The position numbers and the translations under genes are program-made. Below, piece after piece: positions 17,138 through 25,755 of a stretch of 64,000 bases of DNA. The stretch is from NCBI RefSeq assembly GCF_003004785.1, contig NZ_PVZS01000001.1, forward strand, positions 1 through 64,000. The letters run 5' to 3'. This stretch comes from Alsobacter soli (GTDB lineage: Bacteria > Pseudomonadota > Alphaproteobacteria > Rhizobiales > Beijerinckiaceae). Position 1 is the stretch's first letter, and the number at the start of each line of letters is the position of its first letter. A model generated the notes under the pieces. It ran no database searches and had not been told where the DNA came from. It saw nothing but the letters and a program-made list of their open reading frames with translations.

Positions 17138-17902
17138 CTACCCCTCCAGCACGATCGCCGAGATCAGCCGGCCGTAGTCCGGCTCGCCACGGTGCGTGGT
17201 GCGGCGATAGCTGAAGAACCGCTCCGGGTCCGCATAGGTGCAGAGCTTCAGGTCGACGAAGCGGCCGACCCCGGCTCGCGTGAGCCGCGCCGCGATATAG
17301 GCCGGCAGGTCGAAGAAGGCGTGTCCGGGCTTCTCGCTCGGCCGGAAGTAGCGCGCGTTGTCCGGGCTCTGCTCTTCGAAGCGGGCGACGAATTCCGGTC
17401 CGACCTCGTAGGCCGCGCTGGAGATGGTGGGGCCGAGCACGGCCGTGACCCGCTCGCGCCGGGCGCCGAGCTCCTCCATGCGGTTCAGCGTGGACTCCAG
17501 CACGCCCGTGAAGGCGCCCTTCCAGCCCGAGTGGCACCCTCCAACGACGCGGCCTTCCGGGTCGGCGAACAGGACCGGTCCGCAGTCGGCGGTCGAGATG
17601 GCGAGCGCCAAGCCCGGGCGGTTTGTGGCGAGCCCGTCCGCCTTGGGCCGGTCGCCCGGCCAAGGCCCTTCCGCGACCACCACGTCCGGCGAGTGCACCT
17701 GGTGCACGTTGACCAGGCGGTCGGGAGCGACACCCATCGACTCCGCCATGCGCTTGCGGTTCTCGGCGACCGCGGCCCGGTCGTCGGCGGAGCCCAGCCC
17801 GCCATTCAGGCTGGCGTAGATGCCCCCCGAGACGCCGCCCTGGCGGGTGAAGAAAGCATGCCGAACGCCGGGCAGATCCAGTTCGGGGGCGCGGATCATC
17901 AT
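17138..17902 (-). CDS. pgeF: Peptidoglycan editing factor PgeF (multicopper-like YfiH family)
   Basis: 254-residue protein of the laccase-domain family that removes mis-incorporated amino acids from UDP-MurNAc precursors; relatives also act on purine nucleosides. The metal-site residues are present: NVHQVHS, STADCGPVLF and GGCHSGWKGA. The protein starts at the tandem ATG of 17902, preceded by GGAG; a longer frame would overlap the upstream methyltransferase. It is third in an lgt-midA-pgeF run on the minus strand, an order common in Hyphomicrobiales. Confidence 0.93.
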   Translation of the reverse strand: MMIRAPELDLPGVRHAFFTRQGGVSGGIYASLNGGLGSADDRAAVAENRKRMAESMGVAPDRLVNVHQVHSPDVVVAEGPWPGDRPKADGLATNRPGLALAISTADCGPVLFADPEGRVVGGCHSGWKGAFTGVLESTLNRMEELGARRERVTAVLGPTISSAAYEVGPEFVARFEEQSPDNARYFRPSEKPGHAFFDLPAYIAARLTRAGVGRFVDLKLCTYADPERFFSYRRTTHRGEPDYGRLISAIVLEG

Positions 17903-17933
17903 GGGGCAGGCTCCGATTCGGGGGTGGTCAGGG

Positions 17934-19025
17934 TCAGTCCGTGCCGGCCGGGCTGTCAAATCCAGGCAGCGGGCCAAGCCTCGGATCGGCGACGGCGATC
18001 ACCTTGAACAACTCGCCCATGCCCTCGCCGCCACCAGCCAACCTGTGGACGGCGGCGTCGATCGCAGTCGCGCCCTCCGGGGAGACCTTTCGCTTCAGGA
18101 CCGCGGCTCGCGCGTCGAGCCCGAGCGCCCTCAGGAAGTCGCCCTGCGTCACGGGACCGTGCACGGCCGCGCCGGCCTGGGCGGCGACCCGCCCCAGCGC
18201 GGCGAAATCGACATGCGCGGTCAGGTCCGCTTCGCCCGGCTCGGCAAGCGGGTCCACGAAGCGGTGCCGCCGCACCGCCTGCAGTGTATCACCCGGGGCC
18301 GTGCGGAGGTGGCCGTAGTCGATCGCCAGCGCCGCCCCGCCCTGGGCGGCGAGGCGGCCGGCAAGCTGGCGCATGACCCCCGCGCTCTCCTCGGCGATCT
18401 CCAGGACTGCGCCCGACGCCCCTTGCGCTCCGGCCAGGGTCGGCTCGGGCTCGGGCGCCAGGCCGAAGCCCAGCGTTCCCTCGGGCGACAGTCCCACCAG
18501 CCGCTCGCGCCAGCCATCGGGGGTCCGCACGAACTGCCGGATCGGCAGAGCGTCGAAGAACTCGTTGGCGATCACCAGCGCCGGGCCGGACGGGACGGTT
18601 TGTAGGCGCTCGTGCCACGTCACCGGGACGCCCGCCGTGGCCAGCGTCGTGCGCTGGCGGTCGCGGAGCACGGGGCTCGTTTCGACCAGATGCACGTCAA
18701 GGGCCCCCCGGAACGGCGGCAGAGCCTTGGCGGCCCGAACGGCGTCCGCCATCAGCGTGCCACGGCCGGGGCCGCACTCCACCAAACGCACCGGCGAGGG
18801 CCCGCCCATGCGGGTCCACACGTCCGCGCACCACAGGCCGATGAGCTCGCCGAACATCTGCGAGACCTCGGGCGCGGTGACGAAGTCGCCCTCCGCCCCG
18901 AAGGGATCGCGCGTCATGTAGTAGCCGTGGCGAGGGTCGCCGAGGCACAGCGCCACATAGCGGGCCACGCTGATCGGCCCCTCGGAGGCGATCAGCGCCG
19001 CGATGTGGCGGCCGAGCGGCGTCAC
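17934..19025 (-). CDS. SAM-dependent methyltransferase, NDUFAF7/MidA family
   Basis: 363-residue class I methyltransferase of the former DUF185 family. In mitochondria NDUFAF7 methylates an arginine of a complex I subunit; the bacterial role is less clear. Visible blocks are YMTRDPFGAEGDFVTAPEVSQMFGELIG at the N-terminus, VRLVECGPGRGTLMAD (SAM-binding glycine loop), HLVETSPVLR, and VIANEFFDALPIRQF. The start is a GTG at 19025 that overlaps the lgt stop by 4 bases (GTGA). It is followed 31 bases later by pgeF. Confidence 0.93.
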   Translation of the reverse strand: MTPLGRHIAALIASEGPISVARYVALCLGDPRHGYYMTRDPFGAEGDFVTAPEVSQMFGELIGLWCADVWTRMGGPSPVRLVECGPGRGTLMADAVRAAKALPPFRGALDVHLVETSPVLRDRQRTTLATAGVPVTWHERLQTVPSGPALVIANEFFDALPIRQFVRTPDGWRERLVGLSPEGTLGFGLAPEPEPTLAGAQGASGAVLEIAEESAGVMRQLAGRLAAQGGAALAIDYGHLRTAPGDTLQAVRRHRFVDPLAEPGEADLTAHVDFAALGRVAAQAGAAVHGPVTQGDFLRALGLDARAAVLKRKVSPEGATAIDAAVHRLAGGGEGMGELFKVIAVADPRLGPLPGFDSPAGTD

Positions 19026-19852
19026 GGCCGCGCCGGCTCCAGGGCCGGCCTGCGGAACGCGTTGGCGACCAGCGCAAGCCCGGCCAGCAGCATGGGCGTG
19101 GACAGCACCATGCCCATGGTCAGCACGGAGTTGATGACCTCGCTGGCGTCCGGCTGGCGAAAGAACTCGCAGAAGGAGCGCGCCAGCGCGTACCCTATGG
19201 CGAAGACCCCGGCCAGGAGCCCTGGGCGGCGGAAGCCGGCGGCCCGCGCCACCAGGCTGACCACGACGAGCAGCAGCACGCCCTCGGTGAGCGCCTCGTA
19301 GATCTGGCTCGGATGGCGCGGCAGGTCGTCGGCGCGGGGGAAGATCACCGCCCAGGGCACGTCCGTGGGCCGGCCCCAGAGCTCCTGGTTGATGAAGTTC
19401 GCGAGCCGGCCGAAGAACAGCCCGATGGGCGCCACGACGGCGAAGAGGTCAAGCACCGTCAACACCGAAAGGCCGCGCCGGTAGGCGAAGATCGCGATCG
19501 CCACAAGCACGCCGATCAGCCCGCCGTGGAAGGCCATGCCGCCTTTCCACACCTGCAGGATTTCGAGCGGGTTCTCGCGGTAATACGGCCAGCCGTAGAA
19601 CAGCACGTGGCCGATGCGCCCGCCGAGCACCACCCCGAGCGCCGCGTAGACCAGGAGGTCGTCCAGATCCTCCACCGTCGGGCGCTTCTGGCCGGCGGCC
19701 CACAGGCCATCCGCCTGGCAAAGGCGCCGCATGGCGAACCAGCCTAGCACCAGCCCCGCCACATAAGCCAGGGCGTACCAGCGGATCGCGAGCGGCCCGA
19801 CGCTGATCAGCACCGGATCGATCACGGGAAACGGGATCGCGAACAGGGGCAT
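19022..19852 (-). CDS. lgt: Prolipoprotein diacylglyceryl transferase Lgt
   Basis: 276-residue inner membrane enzyme that transfers diacylglycerol from phosphatidylglycerol to the lipobox cysteine of prolipoproteins. It shows about seven hydrophobic segments, the HGG motif (AFHGGLIGV) and the Lgt signature GRLANFINQELWGRP, followed by PRHPSQIYEALTEG. First gene of the lgt-midA-pgeF run; the next gene overlaps its stop. It is divergent from ubiK across a 186-base gap. Confidence 0.97.
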   Translation of the reverse strand: MPLFAIPFPVIDPVLISVGPLAIRWYALAYVAGLVLGWFAMRRLCQADGLWAAGQKRPTVEDLDDLLVYAALGVVLGGRIGHVLFYGWPYYRENPLEILQVWKGGMAFHGGLIGVLVAIAIFAYRRGLSVLTVLDLFAVVAPIGLFFGRLANFINQELWGRPTDVPWAVIFPRADDLPRHPSQIYEALTEGVLLLVVVSLVARAAGFRRPGLLAGVFAIGYALARSFCEFFRQPDASEVINSVLTMGMVLSTPMLLAGLALVANAFRRPALEPARP

Positions 19853-20038
19853 ACGCCGGCTCCGGAGCGGCTGCCGCCGCGGGCCGCCCTGAATGGGCCC
19901 GCGCGCCCCGGTGCGTCAAGACCGGCCGGGCTGCACGGGCTGCGGCAGCCGTGCTATTGAGCCGCGCACCGCCGCCGCCCATCTGAAAAGGGCGGGCTAG
20001 CCAACAGCTCGGCAGCATCATTCCTGAAGGAGCACACC

Positions 20039-20314
20039 ATGGCCCAGAACCGCATCTTCGACGACATGGCGCGCCTGTTCACGGACGCCGCCGGCATGGC
20101 CCAGGGCGTGCGCCGCGAGGCCGAGGGCGTCATGAAGGCCCAGTTCGAGCGCCTGCTGCGCGACATGGACGTGGTGACCCGCGAGGAGTTCGAGGCCGTG
20201 CGCGAGATGGCCGTGCTCGCCCGCGAGGAAAACGAGCGCCTGGCCGCCCGCGTGGCCGCCCTGGAGGCCCGCCTGGCCGGGGCGGAGAGTGGCGACGCCG
20301 CCGCAGAACTGTGA
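20039..20314 (+). CDS. ubiK: UbiK/YqiC-type accessory factor
   Basis: 91-residue helical protein of the BMFP family. UbiK assists ubiquinone biosynthesis enzymes in proteobacteria; the family also shows membrane fusogenic activity. An amphipathic N-terminal half (IFDDMARLFTDAAGMAQGV) precedes TREEFEAVREMAVLAREENERLAARVAALEARL, a clear C-terminal coiled coil used for trimerisation. GAAGGAG lies 7 bases before the ATG. It is alone and divergent from lgt. Confidence 0.9.
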   Translation: MAQNRIFDDMARLFTDAAGMAQGVRREAEGVMKAQFERLLRDMDVVTREEFEAVREMAVLAREENERLAARVAALEARLAGAESGDAAAEL

Positions 20315-20353
20315 ATGAATCCTTAAACCGAACGCTTCGGTTGTGGACGAAGG

Positions 20354-20379
20354 GGCGCCGCGAATTGCGCCGCGGCGCC
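20354..20379 (+). other. GC-rich hairpin in the ubiK-ybjN spacer
   Basis: GGCGCCGCG and CGCGGCGCC pair perfectly around an 8-base loop, 40 bases after ubiK. It has no T run. A smaller AACCGAA/TTCGGTT hairpin precedes it at 20326-20342. Either could slow transcription; neither is a convincing terminator. Confidence 0.3.
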
Positions 20380-20520
20380 GAATCCATGACGGTCCAACTC
20401 GCTCGTTGTGCGGCGTGACTCACGCGCTGTATCGTCGAGACGAGAGGTGATTCGCCGCGTGAATCCAGAGGGTTGTTAAGACTCTCCAAACACGGCGAAA
20501 CACCCCAACCGGGGAACGGC

Positions 20521-21024
20521 ATGTCGGCCATGGAATTCGAAATCGTCGAACGCAACGAGCACCCGCTCGACGTCGTGGAGCGCCTCGCCAGCGTCCATGA
20601 CTGGTCGTTCGACCGGGCCGACGTCAACGAGATCTCGGTCACGGTCGCCGGCGCCTGGGGCGACTACCAGATCGCCTTCACCTGGCTGGACGAGCTCGAG
20701 GCGCTGCACGTCGCCTGCGCCTTCGACCTCAAGATCCCGGCGCGCCGCCGCCCCGAGATGCTGGAGCTTGTCTCCCTCATCAACGAGCAGCTCTGGGTCG
20801 GCCATTTCGACCTGTGGCCGAGCGAGGACGTGGTGATGTTCCGCCACTCGCTGCTGCTGGCCGGCGGCGCCGAGCCCAACGGCAGCCAGTGCGAGACCCT
20901 GCTCAAGGTCGCCACCCAGGCCTGCGACCGCTACTACCAGTCCTTCCAGTTCGTGCTCTGGGCCGGCAAGACCCCGCGCGAGGCCATGGCCGGCGCGATG
21001 TTCGAGACGGTCGGCCACTGCTGA
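20521..21024 (+). CDS. YbjN domain-containing protein
   Basis: 167-residue cytoplasmic protein of the YbjN family, whose fold resembles type III secretion chaperones and whose function is unsettled. Typical pieces are HPLDVVERLASVHDWSFDRADVNEISVTVAGAWGDY, the LINEQLWVGHFDLWPSEDVVMFRHSLLLAGG core, and CDRYYQSFQFVLWAGKTPREAM at the end. The ATG at 20521 removes 16 upstream in-frame residues without family similarity. It lies 81 bases upstream of proC with a strong hairpin between; this pairing with proC recurs in Hyphomicrobiales. Confidence 0.9.
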   Translation: MSAMEFEIVERNEHPLDVVERLASVHDWSFDRADVNEISVTVAGAWGDYQIAFTWLDELEALHVACAFDLKIPARRRPEMLELVSLINEQLWVGHFDLWPSEDVVMFRHSLLLAGGAEPNGSQCETLLKVATQACDRYYQSFQFVLWAGKTPREAMAGAMFETVGHC

Positions 21025-21068
21025 AGGCAGGCCCTCGACAGCCCTTTCCCGGTTGAGCGATAACGGAG

Positions 21069-21089
21069 GGCCGCCCGACCCGGGCGGCC
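21069..21089 (+). other. Hairpin just upstream of proC
   Basis: A perfect GGCCGCCCG/CGGGCGGCC stem with an ACC loop, ending 16 bases before the proC start. It has no T run, so it could be a weak terminator for ybjN or a structure that affects proC translation. Confidence 0.4.
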
Positions 21090-21105
21090 GCATCGAGGCG
21101 CCGCC

Positions 21106-21927
21106 ATGTCTGCTCCCCTGCCCTCCTCCCTCGTCCTGATCGGCTGCGGCAAAATGGGCGGCGCCATGCTGGAAGGCTGGCTCCGCAATGGCCTGCCCGG
21201 CGACCGCATCACGGTGATCGACCCGAACGCGAACATGGGCCTCGTGGCCTTCTGCGAGCGGCACGATGTCACGCTCAACCCGCCCATGTCGCAGGTCGAG
21301 GCGCCCGAGGTGCTGGTGCTCGGCGTCAAGCCGCAGATGCTGGACGCCGCTGCGGACGACATCGCCCATCTCGCCGCCCCCGGCGCCCTCGTGCTGTCCA
21401 TCCTGGCCGGCAAGACGCTGGCCAACCTCAAGGCCCGCCTGCCCCAGGCGCGCGCCCTCATCCGCGCCATGCCGAACCTGCCTGCCTCCGTGGGGCGCGG
21501 CGTCACCGGTTGCGCAGGCAGCCCCGAGGTCAGCGACGCGCAGCGCGAGCTCGCCAACACCCTGCTGCGCGGCGTCGGCCGCGTGGAATGGGTCGAAAAC
21601 GAGGATCTGATCGACGCTGTGACGGCGGTGTCCGGCTCCGGCCCGGCCTATGTGTTCTACCTTGTGGAATGCCTCGCCAAGGCGGGCGCGGCCCAGGGCC
21701 TTCCGCCCGACCTCGCCGAGCGCCTCGCCCGCGCCACCATAGAGGGGGCCGGCGAGTTGCTGCACCGCTCCGACCTCCCGCCCTCGACGCTGCGCGAGAA
21801 CGTCACGTCCCCTGGCGGCACCACGGCCGCCGCGCTGTCCGTGCTCATGGCCGGCGACGGCCTGGAGCCCCTGCTCCGCGACGCCGTGGCAGCCGCCCGC
21901 AAGCGCGCGGAAGAACTCAGCGGCTGA
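21106..21927 (+). CDS. proC: Pyrroline-5-carboxylate reductase ProC
   Basis: 273-residue NAD(P)H enzyme for the last step of proline synthesis. The Rossmann motif is LIGCGKMGGAMLEGW at the N-terminus, and VLGVKPQMLD and RAMPNLPASVGRGVTG follow. The C-terminal dimer domain has VSGSGPAYVFYLVECLAKAGAAQGL and ENVTSPGGTTAAALSVL, which hold the substrate and catalytic positions. The length is normal. It follows the YbjN gene and precedes a TetR gene on the same strand. Confidence 0.97.
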   Translation: MSAPLPSSLVLIGCGKMGGAMLEGWLRNGLPGDRITVIDPNANMGLVAFCERHDVTLNPPMSQVEAPEVLVLGVKPQMLDAAADDIAHLAAPGALVLSILAGKTLANLKARLPQARALIRAMPNLPASVGRGVTGCAGSPEVSDAQRELANTLLRGVGRVEWVENEDLIDAVTAVSGSGPAYVFYLVECLAKAGAAQGLPPDLAERLARATIEGAGELLHRSDLPPSTLRENVTSPGGTTAAALSVLMAGDGLEPLLRDAVAAARKRAEELSG

Positions 21928-22025
21928 GGCGCCCGCGCCGCCGTCTTTGCAAGGAGCCCATTGGCGAAGGCGCGACCGACGCCCTATCTTCCCCGGTGAG
22001 ACACTCGCATCCCGGAGAAAGCGCC

Positions 22026-22805
22026 ATGGCCCGCCAGCCCAGCCGCAAGTCCGCCGCCACGCCCGAGACCGGCGCCGCAGCCACGGCCGGCGCCGGGTCG
22101 CCCCCCTCCGGCTCGCCGCGCGACCGCATCATCGACGCCCTGATGGATCTCGCCGCCGACCGGGACTGGGACGAGATCGAAATCCGCCACATCGCCGAAC
22201 GCGCCGGCGTGTCCCTGTCCGAGTTCCGCGACGCCTTCCCGTCGAAGGGCGCCATCCTCGCCGGATTCTCGCGCCGACTGGACAAGATCGTGCTCGACGG
22301 AACCACGGACGACCTCGAGGGCGAGAGCGTCCGCGAGCGCCTGTTCGACGTCATGATGCGGCGCCTCGACGCCATGGCGCCGTACCGCGAGGCCCTGCGC
22401 CGCATCACGCCGGCCATCCGGCGCGACCCGCTCTCGCTGGCCGCGATGAACCAGCTCCTTTCGAACTCGATGCGTTTCATGCTGGCCGCCGCCGGCATCG
22501 ACACGAGCGACGCCCTCGGCCCCGTCAAGGTGCAGGGCGCCGTCCTGGTCTGGGCCCGCGTGCTCGACACGTGGCTTGACGATGACGACCCCGGCCTCGC
22601 CCGCACCATGGCGACGCTCGACCGCGAACTGGCCCGCGGCGGCCGCTTCATGCGCGCGCTGGACGACGTCTGCCGGCTGACCGCCCCCTTCCGCGCCTTC
22701 TTCGACCGCGCGGCCCGGCGCCGCCGCGACTATCGCGAGCGCCGTCGCGCGCCCCGCGACGAGGAGGACTACGACGGCGACGAGGCCGGAGCGGCGGCGA
22801 TCTGA
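22026..22805 (+). CDS. TetR/AcrR family transcriptional regulator
   Basis: 259-residue regulator. After a disordered Ala/Pro/Ser-rich leader of about 30 residues, DRIIDALMDLAADRDWDEIEIRHIAERAGVSLSEFRDAFPSKGAILAGFSRR gives the three-helix TetR DNA-binding domain (about residues 35-85). The rest is an alpha-helical ligand or dimer domain, ending in a charged tail (RRRRDYRERRRAPRDEED). The ATG at 22026 follows GGAG. It lies 98 bases after proC with a decayed family B arm in the gap. Target genes are unknown; autoregulation is typical of the family. Confidence 0.85.
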   Translation: MARQPSRKSAATPETGAAATAGAGSPPSGSPRDRIIDALMDLAADRDWDEIEIRHIAERAGVSLSEFRDAFPSKGAILAGFSRRLDKIVLDGTTDDLEGESVRERLFDVMMRRLDAMAPYREALRRITPAIRRDPLSLAAMNQLLSNSMRFMLAAAGIDTSDALGPVKVQGAVLVWARVLDTWLDDDDPGLARTMATLDRELARGGRFMRALDDVCRLTAPFRAFFDRAARRRRDYRERRRAPRDEEDYDGDEAGAAAI

Positions 22806-22954
22806 TCAGTCCTTCTTTGGGCCGCCAACCGGCGCGGACACGGCGGATCCTCCACGCGGAGGAACGGGCGGTCGCGAGTTTGGCTCGGGGCGGACGCCAT
22901 CTCTAACCCTGACCGGTGGGTGTAGCGCTGTACGATCTGTCTGGGTCGGCGGGC

Positions 22955-23566
22955 TCATTTCAGTTCACCTTCTGCGGAAAAGACTTCAATAAGCGAGTAG
23001 TCCTCGGGGCGGATCACGAAGCCTTTCGTGTCTGGAACTTTGTCCACAAACTTGCCCTCCGTGTCGAGGGTCCATGTCTCCTCCACGTACATATGGCCGC
23101 TGTTTGGATAAACCGCGGCGAATGATCGCTCGCCGTAATATCCACCCAGTTTGCTCCCGTCCTTGAGGTGGAAGAGGACGAAGCACCTTTCTTTACGCTG
23201 AAACAGGTCGTCCCAGCCATTTTTGGAAGTCATCAAGACCAGTTGGCGCCTTGCTAATCTCTTCAATGCGACCCGAAAGATGATGGGCCAGATGGCTGGC
23301 AGCACGACAGCGAATATCAGAATGGCAGCCCACTGGAGCGGTCGAGAAAAGGCCGTAACATCAACGAGAAGGAAAAGCGGGCCGAGCAGGATCAAATGTA
23401 AGAGCCCGAAGAGGAGGGCCTCGAAAACCTGATCCTTTAGGTCACGCGGCCCAACCGGCGAGATCAATGAATATATCTTGAGAGAGATAAACCCGGGCAA
23501 AGTCAGCATCGCCGCCAATAGCCATTTGGCGAGATCGAGCTCAAGCGCTTTGAAAATCTCAGGCAC
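22955..23566 (-). CDS. DUF6338-type membrane protein, lower GC
   Basis: 203 residues. Three hydrophobic segments occupy roughly residues 15-35, 45-70 and 75-100. A soluble C-terminal half contains LKDGSKLGGYYGERSFAAVYPNSGHMYVEETW, the pattern I associate with DUF6338. No function is known. Base composition is clearly lower in GC than every neighbour, with many A/T third positions, which suggests recent transfer of a single gene. It sits between the TetR gene and a histidine kinase. The ends of the ORF are well defined but there is no strong ribosome binding site. Confidence 0.75.
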   Translation of the reverse strand: MPEIFKALELDLAKWLLAAMLTLPGFISLKIYSLISPVGPRDLKDQVFEALLFGLLHLILLGPLFLLVDVTAFSRPLQWAAILIFAVVLPAIWPIIFRVALKRLARRQLVLMTSKNGWDDLFQRKERCFVLFHLKDGSKLGGYYGERSFAAVYPNSGHMYVEETWTLDTEGKFVDKVPDTKGFVIRPEDYSLIEVFSAEGELK

Positions 23567-23634
23567 GCAGCAACTCCCAGCGCAGGCTAGCTGTCGCCGG
23601 CATTCTCTGGAAGAAACCAGAGGTTGCGTATTCT

Positions 23635-25017
23635 CTACACCGGCACCCGCACCAGCGCCCTGAGCCCACCCATCGGGCTCTCGCCCAGCACGACGTCGCC
23701 GCCGTGGGAGCGGGCGATGTCGCGGGCGATGGCGAGGCCGAGCCCGGTGCCGCCCTCGTCCACGTTACGGGCCTCATCCAGGCGCACGAAGGGTTTGAAC
23801 ACCTCCTCGCGGTGGTCCGGCGGCACGCCAGGGCCGTCGTCATCCACCGTGATGGTGAGCCAGCGCGGGTCGCGGGCCGCCGTGATGGCGATGCGGTTGC
23901 CGTGGCGCACCGCATTTGTGACGAGGTTGGCGATGCAGCGCTTGAACGCGTCCGGCCTCACGGTGGCGACGGGGTCGCCGCTGACGGTCACCTCCGTGGC
24001 GTGCCCCTGCCGTTCGGCGTCGGCCTTCAGCTCCTCCAGGAGCCAGCCCATGTCGGTCGGCGCCGACTGCTCGCCGGCGTCGCCGCGGGCGAACGACAGG
24101 TAGGCCTCCAGCATGCGGCTCATCTCGTCGACGTCCTTCTTGAGGGCGTCGAGCTCCGGCGTGTCCTCGTCCATGAGGGCGAGCGACAGCTTGAAACGGG
24201 TCAGGATGGTGCGCAGGTCGTGGCTGACGCCGTTGAGCATCGCGGTGCGCTGCTCCATGGCGCGCTCGATGCGCCGGCGCATCTCGATGAAGGCGTGCCC
24301 GGCCTGCCGCACCTCGCGGGCCCCGCGAGGGCGGAAATCCGTGTCCCGCCCCTTGCCGAAGCTCTCGGCCGCGGCGGCGAGCTTCAGGATCGGCCGGATC
24401 TGGTTGCGCAGGAAGATGACGGCGATCGACAGGAGCACGAAGGACGTGCCCAGCATCCACATCAGGAAGATGTGCGAGTTCGATGCGTAGGCCTGGGACC
24501 GCCGGGTCAGGACCCGCAATACGCCCTTGTCCAGCTGGATCCGGACTTCGATGATGTTGGAGCGCCCCACCGTGTCGATCCAGTAGGGCCGGCCGATCTG
24601 TGTGCGGATCTCGCGCGAAAGCGTGCTGTCCAGGATGGAGAAGAACGGCTTGGGCGCCGGCGGCGGCAGCGGGCCCGGCGGCAGCATCTCGATGTCGAGG
24701 CCGAGCCGATCGCTCGCGATCCGGCTCAGCGTCTCGTAGTCCTTGTCCTGCGGATAGCTCTCGGCGACGTCGATCAGCGCCGCGATGTCCTGGGTGACCG
24801 CGGCGGAGAGCCTTCGCGTCACCGTCTGCCAGTGCCGTTCCATGAAGGCGTAGGCCAGCACGGACTGCAGGATCACCATCGGGGCGATGATGATGATGAG
24901 CGCGCGGGCGAAGAGCCCTTTCGGCAGCCGCTTGCCGATCCAGCGCGCCGCTCGCCGCCACAGGGCGACGGGCGGCCGGAAGACCGCGCTGTTCTGGATG
25001 CCGCTGCTCAGTCTCAC
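23635..25017 (-). CDS. EnvZ-type sensor histidine kinase
   Basis: 460-residue membrane sensor kinase paired with the OmpR-type regulator just upstream. Topology: a helix at about residues 37-58, a periplasmic domain of about 125 residues, a second helix at about 184-204, a HAMP region, the H-box GVSHDLRTILTRF with His266, then the ATPase with NLVTNAVRHG, DDDGPGVP and GGTGLGLAIARDIARSHGG. The start is GTG at 25017, 12 bases after the regulator gene. Order MarR-OmpR-EnvZ matches loci where the first two are PetP and PetR; the signal sensed is not known. Confidence 0.93.
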   Translation of the reverse strand: MRLSSGIQNSAVFRPPVALWRRAARWIGKRLPKGLFARALIIIIAPMVILQSVLAYAFMERHWQTVTRRLSAAVTQDIAALIDVAESYPQDKDYETLSRIASDRLGLDIEMLPPGPLPPPAPKPFFSILDSTLSREIRTQIGRPYWIDTVGRSNIIEVRIQLDKGVLRVLTRRSQAYASNSHIFLMWMLGTSFVLLSIAVIFLRNQIRPILKLAAAAESFGKGRDTDFRPRGAREVRQAGHAFIEMRRRIERAMEQRTAMLNGVSHDLRTILTRFKLSLALMDEDTPELDALKKDVDEMSRMLEAYLSFARGDAGEQSAPTDMGWLLEELKADAERQGHATEVTVSGDPVATVRPDAFKRCIANLVTNAVRHGNRIAITAARDPRWLTITVDDDGPGVPPDHREEVFKPFVRLDEARNVDEGGTGLGLAIARDIARSHGGDVVLGESPMGGLRALVRVPV

Positions 25018-25029
25018 CAGGGCGCTCGG

Positions 25030-25755
25030 TCAGTCCACGTAGAGCCGGTAGCCGATGCCGCGCACGGTTTGCAGCAGGAGCGGGTTTGCCGGATCTTCCT
25101 CGATCTTACGCCGGAGGCGGTTGATCTGCACGTCGACAGTGCGCTCGTTGGAGACCTCCCCGGAGCCCGCGAGGTCCTCCCGCGGCACCGTCTCGCCGGG
25201 CCGGGAGGCCAGGACGGTCAGCATCTCGCGCTCGCGGTCGGTGATGCGGACAATCTCCTCGCCCTGCCGCAACTCGCCCCGGTCGAGCCGATACGTGAAA
25301 GGCCCGAAGCGCACGACCTCCGGTGCTCCCGAGGGGGGCGGCGGCGGTGCGGCCGCGGTCTGCCGGCGGATGATGTTCTTGAGCCGCAACAGCAATTCGC
25401 GGGGCTCGAAGGGCTTGGGCAGGTAATCGTCCGCCCCGATCTCGAGCCCCCGCACCCGGTCGCTGGCGTCCGCCCGCGCGGTGAGCATCAGGATGGGGGT
25501 GGACGAGCTCTCGCGGATCCAGCGCGCCAGGTCGAACCCGTTCTCGCCCGGCATCATCACGTCCAGCACGTAGCCGTCGAACAGCAGGCTGGCGATGCGG
25601 GACCGCGCCTCGGCCGCGTCCTGCGCGGTTGTGACGCGGTAGCCGTTGTCGGACAGGAACCGCCCGAGCAGGTCCCGGAGCCGACGGTCGTCGTCCACGA
25701 CCAGAATGTGCGGGGCGTCGTCGGGCGGCGGCTGGCTCGGCCGCGTCGGGCTCAC
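25030..25755 (-). CDS. petR: OmpR-type response regulator, PetR-like
   Basis: 241-residue two-component regulator. The receiver domain spans about residues 15-130 with acidic pocket VVDDD, phospho-acceptor Asp65 in YVLDVMMPGENG, and the conserved Lys in LPKPFEPRELLLRL. The OmpR winged helix ends VSNERTVDVQINRLRRKIEEDPANPLLLQTVRGIGYRLYVD. The GTG start overlaps the MarR stop. PetR of Rhodobacter capsulatus is encoded in the same MarR-OmpR arrangement near petABC; here petABC is about 10 kb away. The symbol is given by this resemblance and is not certain. Confidence 0.9.
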   Translation of the reverse strand: MSPTRPSQPPPDDAPHILVVDDDRRLRDLLGRFLSDNGYRVTTAQDAAEARSRIASLLFDGYVLDVMMPGENGFDLARWIRESSSTPILMLTARADASDRVRGLEIGADDYLPKPFEPRELLLRLKNIIRRQTAAAPPPPPSGAPEVVRFGPFTYRLDRGELRQGEEIVRITDREREMLTVLASRPGETVPREDLAGSGEVSNERTVDVQINRLRRKIEEDPANPLLLQTVRGIGYRLYVD

